NCBI GenBank assembly: GCA_038323615.1
Contig: JBBQHC010000010.1
Coordinates: forward strand, 1 to 48,077
DNA length: 48,077 nt
From: JBBKXP01 sp038323615
Lineage (GTDB): Bacteria; Pseudomonadota; Alphaproteobacteria; Rhodobacterales; Rhodobacteraceae
Direction: 5' to 3'
Shown: in pieces, positions 42,416 to 48,077 of the stretch
Layout of the letters: each line of letters opens with the position of its first letter
Numbering within the stretch: the first letter of the stretch is position 1
The notes under the pieces: model-generated
Seen by the model: the letters and a program-made list of their open reading frames with translations, nothing else
What the model was told of the DNA's origin: nothing
Database searches by the model: none
Translations under genes and position numbers: made by a program

Positions 42416-44362
42416 ATGGCCCAGATTTCCCTGACCTTTCCCGACGGCAATTCGCGTTCTTTCGACAAAGGCGTCACCCCCGCCGAGGTCGCCAATGCAA
42501 TCGCCACCAGCCTTGGCAAAAAGGCGATCAGCGCCACGGTGAACGGCGCCCATCACGACCTGCAATGGCCGATCGTTTCCGACGCCAGCATCGCCATCAA
42601 CACGATGAAGGACACGAGCCCGGCGCTGGAACTGATCCGCCACGATCTGGCGCATATCATGGCCCGCGCGGTGCAGGAACTGCGGCCCGACGTTCAGGTG
42701 ACCATCGGCCCGGTGATCGACAACGGTTGGTATTACGACTTTGACCGGGCCGAGCCGTTTACCCCGGAAGACCTCGGCGCAATCGAAAAAAAGATGCGCG
42801 AGATCATCGCGCTGCGCGATCCCGTGCGCACCGAAATCTGGGACCGTGCGCGCGCCGTGAAGCATTACACCGACCGCGGCGAGCCCTATAAGGTCGAACT
42901 GATCGACAGCATCCCCGGCAATGAACCGCTGCGGATGTATTGGCATGGGCACTGGCAGGATCTGTGCCGTGGTCCGCATTTGCAGAACACGGGGCAGGTG
43001 CCGGCGGATGCGTTCAAGCTGATGTCGGTCGCGGGCGCCTATTGGCGTGGTGACAGCAAACGGGCGATGTTGCAGCGGATTTATGGTGTCGCGTTCCTGA
43101 ACCGAGACGACCTCAAGGCGCATCTGCACATGCTTGAGGAAGCAGCCAAACGCGACCATCGCAAACTGGGCCGCGAGATGGACCTGTTCCACATGCAGGA
43201 GGAAGCCCCCGGTCAGGTGTTCTGGCACCCCAATGGTTGGACCATCTACACCACCTTGCAAGACTACATGCGCCGCAAGCAGCGCGCCGATGGTTATGTC
43301 GAGGTGAACACTCCGCAGGTGGTCAGCCGGACGCTTTGGGAAAAATCCGGCCATTGGGACAAATATCAGGAGCATATGTTCATCGTCGAAGTCGACGAGG
43401 ATCACGCCCGCGAAAAGACGATCAACGCGCTGAAACCGATGAACTGCCCGTGCCACGTGCAGGTCTATAATCAGGGCCTGAAATCCTATCGCGATCTGCC
43501 CCTGCGAATGGCCGAATTCGGGTCGTGCAACCGCTATGAGCCCTCGGGCGCGCTGCATGGCATCATGCGGGTACGCGGGTTCACCCAAGACGACGCGCAT
43601 ATTTTCTGCACCGAAGATCAGATCGAAGCAGAATGCGCCAAGTTCATTGCCTTTCTGGCCGGGGTCTACAAAGACCTCGGGTTCGAAAAATTCGAGATCA
43701 TGTTCGCCACCCGCCCCGAAAAGCGCGTCGGAACCGAGGCAAGCTGGGACCACGTCGAGGCGGCGCTGGAAAACGCGATCAAGGCGACCGGGCATTCCTA
43801 TACACTGGACCCCGGTGAAGGTGCGTTCTATGGGCCGAAACTCGATTTCAAGCTGACCGATGCCATCGGTCGGGTCTGGCAATGTGGCACGTTTCAGGTT
43901 GACCCGAACCTGCCCGAACGGCTCGACGCCGAATATGTCGGGCAGGACGGTGCCAAACACCGCCCCTATATGTTGCACCGCGCGTGTCTGGGATCGTTCG
44001 AGCGGTTCATCGGTATCCTGATCGAAAACTCGGCCGGAAAACTGCCGTTCTGGTTGGCCCCGCGCCAGGTCGTCGTCGCAACCATCGTTTCCGACGCGGA
44101 TGATTATGCGGCCGAGGTCGTGGCAGCATTGCAAGCCGCAGGGGTGCGGGCCGAACTGGATATCCGCAACGAAAAAATCAATTACAAGGTGCGCGAACAT
44201 TCGGTCGGCAAGGTGCCGGTCATTCTGGCCCTGGGCGCCCGCGAGGTGGCCGAACGCACCGTCACTCTGCGCCGTCTCGGCGAGGCGCAGACCACTGTAA
44301 CAAATCTGGCTGATGTCGTGAGTGCGCTGGCGCAAGAGGCAACGCCGCCCGATTTGTTGTAA
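42416..44362 (+). CDS. thrS: Threonyl-tRNA synthetase
   Basis: 648 residues. It charges tRNA-Thr. The N-terminal TGS domain begins ISLTFPDGNSRSFDKGVTPAEVA. The editing domain carries HDLAHIMARAVQEL. The class II catalytic core carries MNCPCHVQVYNQGLKSYRDLPLRMAEFGSC (Cys zinc ligand, motif 2) and HRACLGSFERFIGILIEN (motif 3). A C-terminal anticodon-binding domain follows. It has a GAGGAGG ribosome-binding site. No tRNA-like leader is apparent. Confidence 0.98.
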   Translation: MAQISLTFPDGNSRSFDKGVTPAEVANAIATSLGKKAISATVNGAHHDLQWPIVSDASIAINTMKDTSPALELIRHDLAHIMARAVQELRPDVQVTIGPVIDNGWYYDFDRAEPFTPEDLGAIEKKMREIIALRDPVRTEIWDRARAVKHYTDRGEPYKVELIDSIPGNEPLRMYWHGHWQDLCRGPHLQNTGQVPADAFKLMSVAGAYWRGDSKRAMLQRIYGVAFLNRDDLKAHLHMLEEAAKRDHRKLGREMDLFHMQEEAPGQVFWHPNGWTIYTTLQDYMRRKQRADGYVEVNTPQVVSRTLWEKSGHWDKYQEHMFIVEVDEDHAREKTINALKPMNCPCHVQVYNQGLKSYRDLPLRMAEFGSCNRYEPSGALHGIMRVRGFTQDDAHIFCTEDQIEAECAKFIAFLAGVYKDLGFEKFEIMFATRPEKRVGTEASWDHVEAALENAIKATGHSYTLDPGEGAFYGPKLDFKLTDAIGRVWQCGTFQVDPNLPERLDAEYVGQDGAKHRPYMLHRACLGSFERFIGILIENSAGKLPFWLAPRQVVVATIVSDADDYAAEVVAALQAAGVRAELDIRNEKINYKVREHSVGKVPVILALGAREVAERTVTLRRLGEAQTTVTNLADVVSALAQEATPPDLL

Positions 44363-44492
44363 CAATCGCGGTCCTGTGATGTAATAGACCCGTCGGCGGA
44401 ACGCCCGGCGGCTCTATATTTCAAAGGGTCTGAAAGTGGATAGGCGGAATAACTCGGCAATCTGGCTTACTTCCGTTCACGCAAGCGCGATG

Positions 44493-44504
44493 CACACGCG
44501 TGTG
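44493..44504. repeat. Palindrome upstream of the bufferin operon
   Basis: CACACGCGTGTG is a perfect 12-bp palindrome about 95 bp upstream of the bufferin precursor start, in the 236-bp gap after thrS. It could be an operator; no regulator gene is adjacent. Confidence 0.5.
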
Positions 44505-44573
44505 AGTGGAAATGTCATCTGGCGACCGTCTAGGCTCTGGGCATCGCCGATTCACGATGAAACGATCATCTGA

Positions 44574-44585
44574 TTGAAATTTCAA
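44574..44585. repeat. Palindrome abutting the bufferin ribosome-binding site
   Basis: TTGAAATTTCAA is a perfect palindrome that runs into AAAAGGG, the ribosome-binding site of the precursor gene. Related ATTTCAAAGGG also occurs at 44418-44428. It could be an operator or a weak RNA fold that affects initiation. Confidence 0.5.
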
Positions 44586-44598
44586 AAGGGAAACTCTC

Positions 44599-44904
44599 AT
44601 GTCCTCGATTTCCAAGACCATGTTCCTTGCCACTGCCGTCGCCACCGCGATGGCCGGTCTGGCCACCACGGCTTCGGCCGGATCGGACAACGAAAAATGC
44701 TTTGGCGTTGCGTTGGCCGGTGCCAATGACTGCGCTGCCGGGCCGGGCACGACCTGTGCCGGCACATCCAAAGTCGACTATCAGGGCAATTCATGGACGT
44801 TGGTCCCGGCTGGCACCTGCACCACGATGGAACTGCCCGCCGCCGCCGACGGCACCGCCCGCATGGGCAGCCTTGAGGTGCTGGAGCGTGACATTCCCGC
44901 CTAA
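44599..44904 (+). CDS. bufA1: Bufferin-type metallophore precursor (DUF2282, BufA1-like)
   Basis: 101 residues. A Sec signal peptide (residues 1-27, MFLATAVATAMAGLATTASA) precedes a mature part with four cysteines: C34 (EKCFGVALAG), C45 (NDCAAGPG), C53 (TTCAGTSKVDYQGN) and C74 (PAGTCTTM). This spacing matches DUF2282 bufferins, RiPPs whose cysteines are converted by an MNIO enzyme to thiooxazole-type groups that bind copper. A 27-residue tail after C74 ends MGSLEVLERDIPA. It is the first gene of a four-gene operon; AAGGG lies 8 nt before the ATG. Confidence 0.93.
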   Translation: MSSISKTMFLATAVATAMAGLATTASAGSDNEKCFGVALAGANDCAAGPGTTCAGTSKVDYQGNSWTLVPAGTCTTMELPAAADGTARMGSLEVLERDIPA

Positions 44905-44918
44905 GTGACAAACGTGTC

Positions 44919-44938
44919 GGGTGGGTGCGAACCCACCC
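44919..44938 (+). other. Hairpin with GNRA tetraloop between precursor and modifying-enzyme genes
   Basis: GGGTGGGT and ACCCACCC form a perfect 8-bp stem closed by GCGA (a GNRA loop), 14 bp after the precursor stop and 24 bp before bufB. There is no T tract. It may stabilise the upstream mRNA or partly attenuate, giving more precursor than enzyme. It may also be one copy of a dispersed palindrome. Confidence 0.8.
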
Positions 44939-44962
44939 TACCGCCCAGATGACAGGTGCCCG

Positions 44963-45811
44963 ATGTTAGACGCAACCCGGCCCAACATCCTGCCGCCGCG
45001 CCCCGGCGTCGGCTATAAACCCCAGCATTACAGTGCGATCATGACCGACGCAGGCCCCGTTGGCTGGCTGGAAATCCACGCCGAAAACTACATGGGCGAT
45101 GGCGGGCGGCCCATTGCGCAACTGCGTCATTTGTCCGAACAATTCCCCATATCCTGCCACGGCGTCGGTCTGTCGATCGGCGGTGAAGGCCGGCTGGACC
45201 CCGACCATCTGGCCCGGCTAAAGCGCCTTGTCGGCTGGTTGAACCCGGCCAGCTTCTCCGAACACCTTGCGTGGTCCACCCACGATACGCACTTTCTGAA
45301 TGACCTGTTGCCCCTGCCCTATACGGCAGCGACGGTGGCGCGGGTCGCCGACCACATTGACGAGGTGCAGACCGCGCTGGGGCGACAGATGCTGTTGGAA
45401 AACCCGTCGTCCTACCTCGCCTTCGCAGAATCCGACATGACTGAAACGGATTTTCTGGCCGCCGTCGTCGCCCGTACCGGCTGCGGTTTGCTGCTCGACG
45501 TGAACAACGTATTCGTGTCAGCGACCAACCTTGGGACGTCCCCGCAATCTTACATAGACGCCTTTCCGCTGGACGCTGTCGGCGAAATCCACCTTGGCGG
45601 GCATGACGAGGACAAGGACGAAACCGGCGCGCCACTGCTGATCGACAGTCACGGCACGGCCATCGTCGATCCGGTCTGGGCCTTGCTGGATGACACGCTG
45701 GCCCGCTCCGGCCCCCGTCCTCTGTTGATCGAATGGGACAACGACGTGCCCGATTGGCCGATCTTGCGGGCCGAGGCGGAACGCGCCGCGCGGGCCTTGG
45801 TCGCCGTATGA
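44963..45811 (+). CDS. bufB1: MNIO-family oxidase (DUF692), bufferin-modifying enzyme
   Basis: 282 residues from the ATG at 44963. A TIM-barrel multinuclear non-heme iron oxidase is indicated by GVGYKPQHYSAI, WLEIHAENYM, ISCHGVGLSIGG (H66), SEHLAW (H101), LLENPSSY (E146), LLLDVNNVFVSA (D179), GEIHLGGH (H210, H214), DSHG (H230) and IEWDND (E257). Most family iron ligands appear present. It is expected to oxidatively modify the precursor cysteines before export. Its ATGA overlap with the next gene shows coupling. Confidence 0.94.
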   Translation: MLDATRPNILPPRPGVGYKPQHYSAIMTDAGPVGWLEIHAENYMGDGGRPIAQLRHLSEQFPISCHGVGLSIGGEGRLDPDHLARLKRLVGWLNPASFSEHLAWSTHDTHFLNDLLPLPYTAATVARVADHIDEVQTALGRQMLLENPSSYLAFAESDMTETDFLAAVVARTGCGLLLDVNNVFVSATNLGTSPQSYIDAFPLDAVGEIHLGGHDEDKDETGAPLLIDSHGTAIVDPVWALLDDTLARSGPRPLLIEWDNDVPDWPILRAEAERAARALVAV

Positions 45812-46524
45812 TCGTTACCCAATCCGCCTTTGCCGCCGGGTTGTTGGACCCTGCCCTGCCCGCCCCTTTGGGGGTCCGAAACCCCGACGGCGTGCCTGCG
45901 ACCAAGCGGTTCGATGTCTATCGCAACAACGTCACGATCAGCCTTGCCGATGCCCTTGAAACCGCGTTCCCGGTAATCCGCGCCGTGGTGGGTGATGCGT
46001 TTTTCCGTGCGATGGCAGGGGTTTACCTTCGCGCACATCCACCGACATCGCCGCTGATGATGTTTTACGGCGACAGGATGCCCGGCTTTCTGACCGGGTT
46101 TGCACCCGCCGCCAGCCTGCCCTATCTGCCCGATGTGGCACGGCTGGAACTGGCGCTGCGGCAGGCCTACCACGCCGCCGACGCGACCCCGATTGACCCC
46201 GCGCAACTGGGTGGATTAACCGAGCACAGCCGCCTGACGCTGGCGCCTGCGGTGCGCCTGATCCGGTCCGATTGGCCGATCCACGGCATTTTCTGCGCCA
46301 ACACCTCCGAACCGGGGCTGAAACCGCAGGCGCGGCCTGAAAACGTGCTGATCACCCGCAAGGATTTCGACCCCGTGCTGCATGACCTGAACCCGCAAGC
46401 CGCTGATTTCATGCAAGCTATCATCGGCGGCGTGCCCGTCGGGGCGGCGATCACCAAAGACTTCGACCTCGCCCCGCTGCTGACCTTGCTTCTGGACAAT
46501 GGCGCAATCACCGCGATTCACTGA
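45808..46524 (+). CDS. bufC1: DUF2063 partner protein (BufC/HvfC-like)
   Basis: 238 residues. The N-terminal domain begins TQSAFAAGLLDP and contains KRFDVYRNNVTISLADALETAFPVIRAVVGDAFFRAMAGVYLRAHPPTSP, diagnostic of DUF2063. A second domain (residues ~140-238) ends LLTLLLDNGAITAIH. In related systems it pairs with the MNIO enzyme and recruits the precursor. It is tightly coupled to the DUF692 gene by a 4-bp overlap. Confidence 0.93.
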   Translation: MIVTQSAFAAGLLDPALPAPLGVRNPDGVPATKRFDVYRNNVTISLADALETAFPVIRAVVGDAFFRAMAGVYLRAHPPTSPLMMFYGDRMPGFLTGFAPAASLPYLPDVARLELALRQAYHAADATPIDPAQLGGLTEHSRLTLAPAVRLIRSDWPIHGIFCANTSEPGLKPQARPENVLITRKDFDPVLHDLNPQAADFMQAIIGGVPVGAAITKDFDLAPLLTLLLDNGAITAIH

Positions 46525-46534
46525 AAGGCCCGAA

Positions 46535-47104
46535 ATGTCCGTCCTCTACACCCTGCGCGACCGCCTGAACGGCTTGGGAGACGCGATCTTGCCAACCTTG
46601 GCGCGGTTCGTCTTTGCCGCCGTCCTGCTGGTCTATTACTGGAATTCGGGCCTCACGAAACTCGGCGACGGACTGACGGGGATCCTGCGACCCTCGACCG
46701 GGGCCTACGTGCAGATTTTCCCCGAAGCGATGGAGGCGGCGGGCTATGACACCGCGCAACTTGGGCTGTTTCACTGGGCTTTCGTTGTTGCCGGAACCGC
46801 TGCCGAATTCATTCTGCCGGCGCTGATCGTTCTGGGCTTGCTGACCCGGCTGGCTGCAGCAGGGATGATCGGTTTCGTGATTTTACAAAGCCTGACAGAC
46901 CTTTATGGGCACGGCGGCCTGACGAACGGGGTGCTTGGCGCTTGGTTTGATCGGGCGCCGGACGGGCTGATCCTGGATCAACGGTCGTTCTGGGTGCTGG
47001 CCTTGATGGTGCTGGTGTTCCGGGGCGCCGGGCCGCTGTCGCTTGACCGCCTGTTCCTGCGCCCCGCCCCAGGAACGCCGGATCTGCGACCGCCACGGCG
47101 CTGA
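46535..47104 (+). CDS. DoxX-family membrane protein of the bufferin operon
   Basis: 189 residues with four hydrophobic helices (ARFVFAAVLLVYYWNSGLTKL; GLFHWAFVVAGTAAEFILPALIVLGLL; RLAAAGMIGFVILQSL; FWVLALMVLVFRGAGPLSLD). The arrangement matches DoxX/DUF417-like proteins often found as the fourth gene (BufD) in bufferin clusters; role unknown, perhaps redox or export. It begins 10 bp after bufC. Confidence 0.9.
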   Translation: MSVLYTLRDRLNGLGDAILPTLARFVFAAVLLVYYWNSGLTKLGDGLTGILRPSTGAYVQIFPEAMEAAGYDTAQLGLFHWAFVVAGTAAEFILPALIVLGLLTRLAAAGMIGFVILQSLTDLYGHGGLTNGVLGAWFDRAPDGLILDQRSFWVLALMVLVFRGAGPLSLDRLFLRPAPGTPDLRPPRR

Positions 47105-47131
47105 GTTGCCTGAATTTTCGGCACCTATCGG

Positions 47132-47143
47132 CCATCCGGATGG
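47132..47143. repeat. Palindrome between the bufferin operon and the cold-shock gene
   Basis: CCATCCGGATGG is a perfect 12-bp palindrome 28 bp after the DoxX stop. Function unknown. Confidence 0.5.
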
Positions 47144-47161
47144 GTTTCGCGCCCCGGCGCA

Positions 47162-47189
47162 CTTGAGATTCGTCGAAGAGTGTTAATAT
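47162..47189 (+). promoter_or_regulatory. Candidate promoter of the cold-shock gene
   Basis: TTGAGA (47163-47168) and TAATAT (47184-47189) are separated by 15 bp, slightly short for a sigma-70 promoter. The cold-shock ATG is 40 bp downstream. Confidence 0.45.
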
Positions 47190-47229
47190 CTGTCAGGCTG
47201 CGATGCAGCCAGATGACAGGAGAATTGCG

Positions 47230-47439
47230 ATGCCCAGTGGCACGGTCAAATGGTTCAATATGTCCAAAGGTTTCGGTTTCATCGCCCCTGATGACGGGGG
47301 CAGCGATATTTTCGTGCATATTTCCGCTGTCGAGCAATCCGGCCTGCACGGCCTTGCCGACAATGAAAAGGTGACGTTCGAGATGATCGACGGGCGCGAC
47401 GGGCGCAAGATGGCCGGGAACCTGCAAAAGGCCGGCTAG
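47230..47439 (+). CDS. Cold-shock protein (CspA family)
   Basis: 69 residues. A single cold-shock domain with RNP1 KGFGFI and RNP2 DIFVHIS begins MPSGTVKWFNMSKGFGFIAP. It binds single-stranded RNA/DNA as a chaperone. The ATG at 47230 follows AGGAGA at good spacing; upstream in-frame extension is not family-like. Confidence 0.96.
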   Translation: MPSGTVKWFNMSKGFGFIAPDDGGSDIFVHISAVEQSGLHGLADNEKVTFEMIDGRDGRKMAGNLQKAG

Positions 47440-47477
47440 AAACCGCATCGACGGCGTATGGAAACCGTAGTGCTGGC

Positions 47478-47804
47478 CTAGACGCCCCAGCCTGCCTGAA
47501 TCTCCGGTGTCCAGCCGACGGTCCACCTTGTGCCGTCGGTGATCACCGGGCGGGCCATCATCGCGGGGGCGTGGGCCAGTTGCACCTCGACCTCGGATTC
47601 CCGCACAAAGGCGTTGATCGACCGATAGGCGGGCGAGGCCTTGTCGATCACCCCGGCCCCGACATTGACGGCCAGCACCGCCCATTCGGCTTCGCTCAGC
47701 GGATCGGCGCGGACATCGCGAAAGGTGACGGGGATATCGGCCTTGAAGAAGGCCTTGAGGGCGGCGGAACATTGCGAGCAGGTGGGGAGGCCGTAGAGGG
47801 TCAT
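47478..47804 (-). CDS. ArsC/Spx-family thioredoxin-fold protein
   Basis: 108 residues. MTLYGLPTCSQCSAALKAFFKADIPVTFRDVRADPLSEAEW carries a CxxC (C9/C12) at the thioredoxin-fold active site. The ArsC-family C-terminal element is APAMMARPVITDGTRWTVGW. It resembles YffB-like glutathione-dependent reductases rather than a proven arsenate reductase. It is convergent with the cold-shock gene. Confidence 0.85.
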   Translation of the reverse strand: MTLYGLPTCSQCSAALKAFFKADIPVTFRDVRADPLSEAEWAVLAVNVGAGVIDKASPAYRSINAFVRESEVEVQLAHAPAMMARPVITDGTRWTVGWTPEIQAGWGV

Positions 47805-47941
47805 GGGGGGATCCGGTGTTGTAGTAAGCAGGTGTAACCCACTGTGTCAGTTCAGCCAAGTTGCGTCGCCGCGCCACAAAAACCACGCGCCCGAGACCTG
47901 GGGAAGATGTGGAACGCGTTGCGGTTCGTAATGTTGCCAGT

Positions 47942-48077
47942 TTACGCCTGAACCATCTGTCTTTGATTGTCCTCAAGTAGATCATTTATCCCTACTTCCA
48001 GAACTTTCTTTGCGATCTCTGCAATTTCGGAGGCGCAAAGCGCAAATTGTCGGTCGCTGCTCAAAGGAACTGGGACT
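47942..48077 (-). CDS. C-terminus of an unidentified protein (5' end beyond the window)
   Basis: An open frame runs from the right edge to the TAA at 47944-47942, 44 codons, ending QFALCASEIAEIAKKVLEVG and then INDLLEDNQRQMVQA. It reads as a plausible amphipathic helix, and the DNA here is visibly less GC-rich than its neighbours. No family can be assigned from this tail. Confidence 0.45.
   Translation of the reverse strand, partial: VPVPLSSDRQFALCASEIAEIAKKVLEVGINDLLEDNQRQMVQA

Noticed and set aside
41768..44365. 865-residue minus-strand open frame opposite thrS
   Set aside because: It is a shadow of thrS caused by high GC codon bias. thrS has all family motifs and the antisense product has no recognisable domain.
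44358..44394. ECF-sigma-type promoter (TGTAAC … CGTC) for the bufferin operon
   Set aside because: The spacing between the two elements is about 27 bp, too long for an ECF promoter. A second candidate near GTGGA/CGTCTA (44506-44532) is too weak in its -35 to annotate.
1..48077. tRNA, rRNA, CRISPR array, transposase or prophage genes
   Set aside because: I looked for their usual signatures by eye on both strands and found none; a covariance-model tRNA search could still find one that I missed.

Overview
The window is about 48 kb of GC-rich chromosome from an alphaproteobacterium, most likely a marine Rhodobacterales (Roseobacter-group) species. Evidence for this is the TGC-rich PhaR/phasin/PHA synthase/PHA depolymerase block, the DUF2842-purA and DUF6524-secG-pyrG neighbourhood, hflK-hflC, and the style of the encoded proteins. 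It reads as a core-like chromosome. I saw no rRNA, tRNA, CRISPR array, IS element, integrase or prophage gene. Genes are tightly packed, many with ATGA or TGATG overlaps, and no gene-free stretch exceeds about 250 bp.

Layout. 1-9.3 kb: a large membrane protein cut by the left edge, which may have a PilM/GspL-like N-terminal domain; a periplasmic SIMPL protein; hflK-hflC; glutathione reductase; a LysR regulator divergent from a tiny ORF; ribose-5-phosphate isomerase. 9.6-15 kb: a glutathione S-transferase overlapping L-serine dehydratase, a GT-C-type membrane glycosyltransferase, an EamA transporter and thiamine pyrophosphokinase. 15.2-22.8 kb: a very acidic repeat-bearing protein, DUF2842, purA, DUF6524, secG, pyrG and rlmJ. 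22.9-27.4 kb: a TerB-like protein overlapping an orphan PhnD-like binding protein, then a polar amino-acid ABC transporter. In that transporter a terminator-like hairpin separates the binding-protein gene from the permeases.

27.6-33.6 kb: a gamma-glutamylation (Puu-like) amine catabolism operon with two glutamine-synthetase-family ligases, a class I glutamine amidotransferase, an FAD oxidoreductase and a DegT-type aminotransferase. 33.7-40.3 kb: a LysR regulator, an APC-like transporter, phaR, phaP and phaC, with phaZ divergent from phaC. TGC-rich repeats that look like PhaR operators lie at the phaP promoter, in the phaR leader and between phaC and phaZ. 40.4-44.4 kb: two alpha/beta hydrolases, a small protein and thrS.

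44.6-47.1 kb: a four-gene bufferin-type RiPP operon. It encodes a four-cysteine secreted precursor (DUF2282), an MNIO oxidase (DUF692), a DUF2063 partner and a DoxX-like membrane protein. This is the most notable biosynthetic system in the window. By family knowledge it should make a copper-binding, cysteine-modified periplasmic protein. A perfect 8-bp hairpin with a GCGA tetraloop lies between the precursor gene and its modifying enzymes. 47.2 kb to the end: a cold-shock protein, an ArsC-like thioredoxin-fold protein and the C-terminus of an unknown gene.
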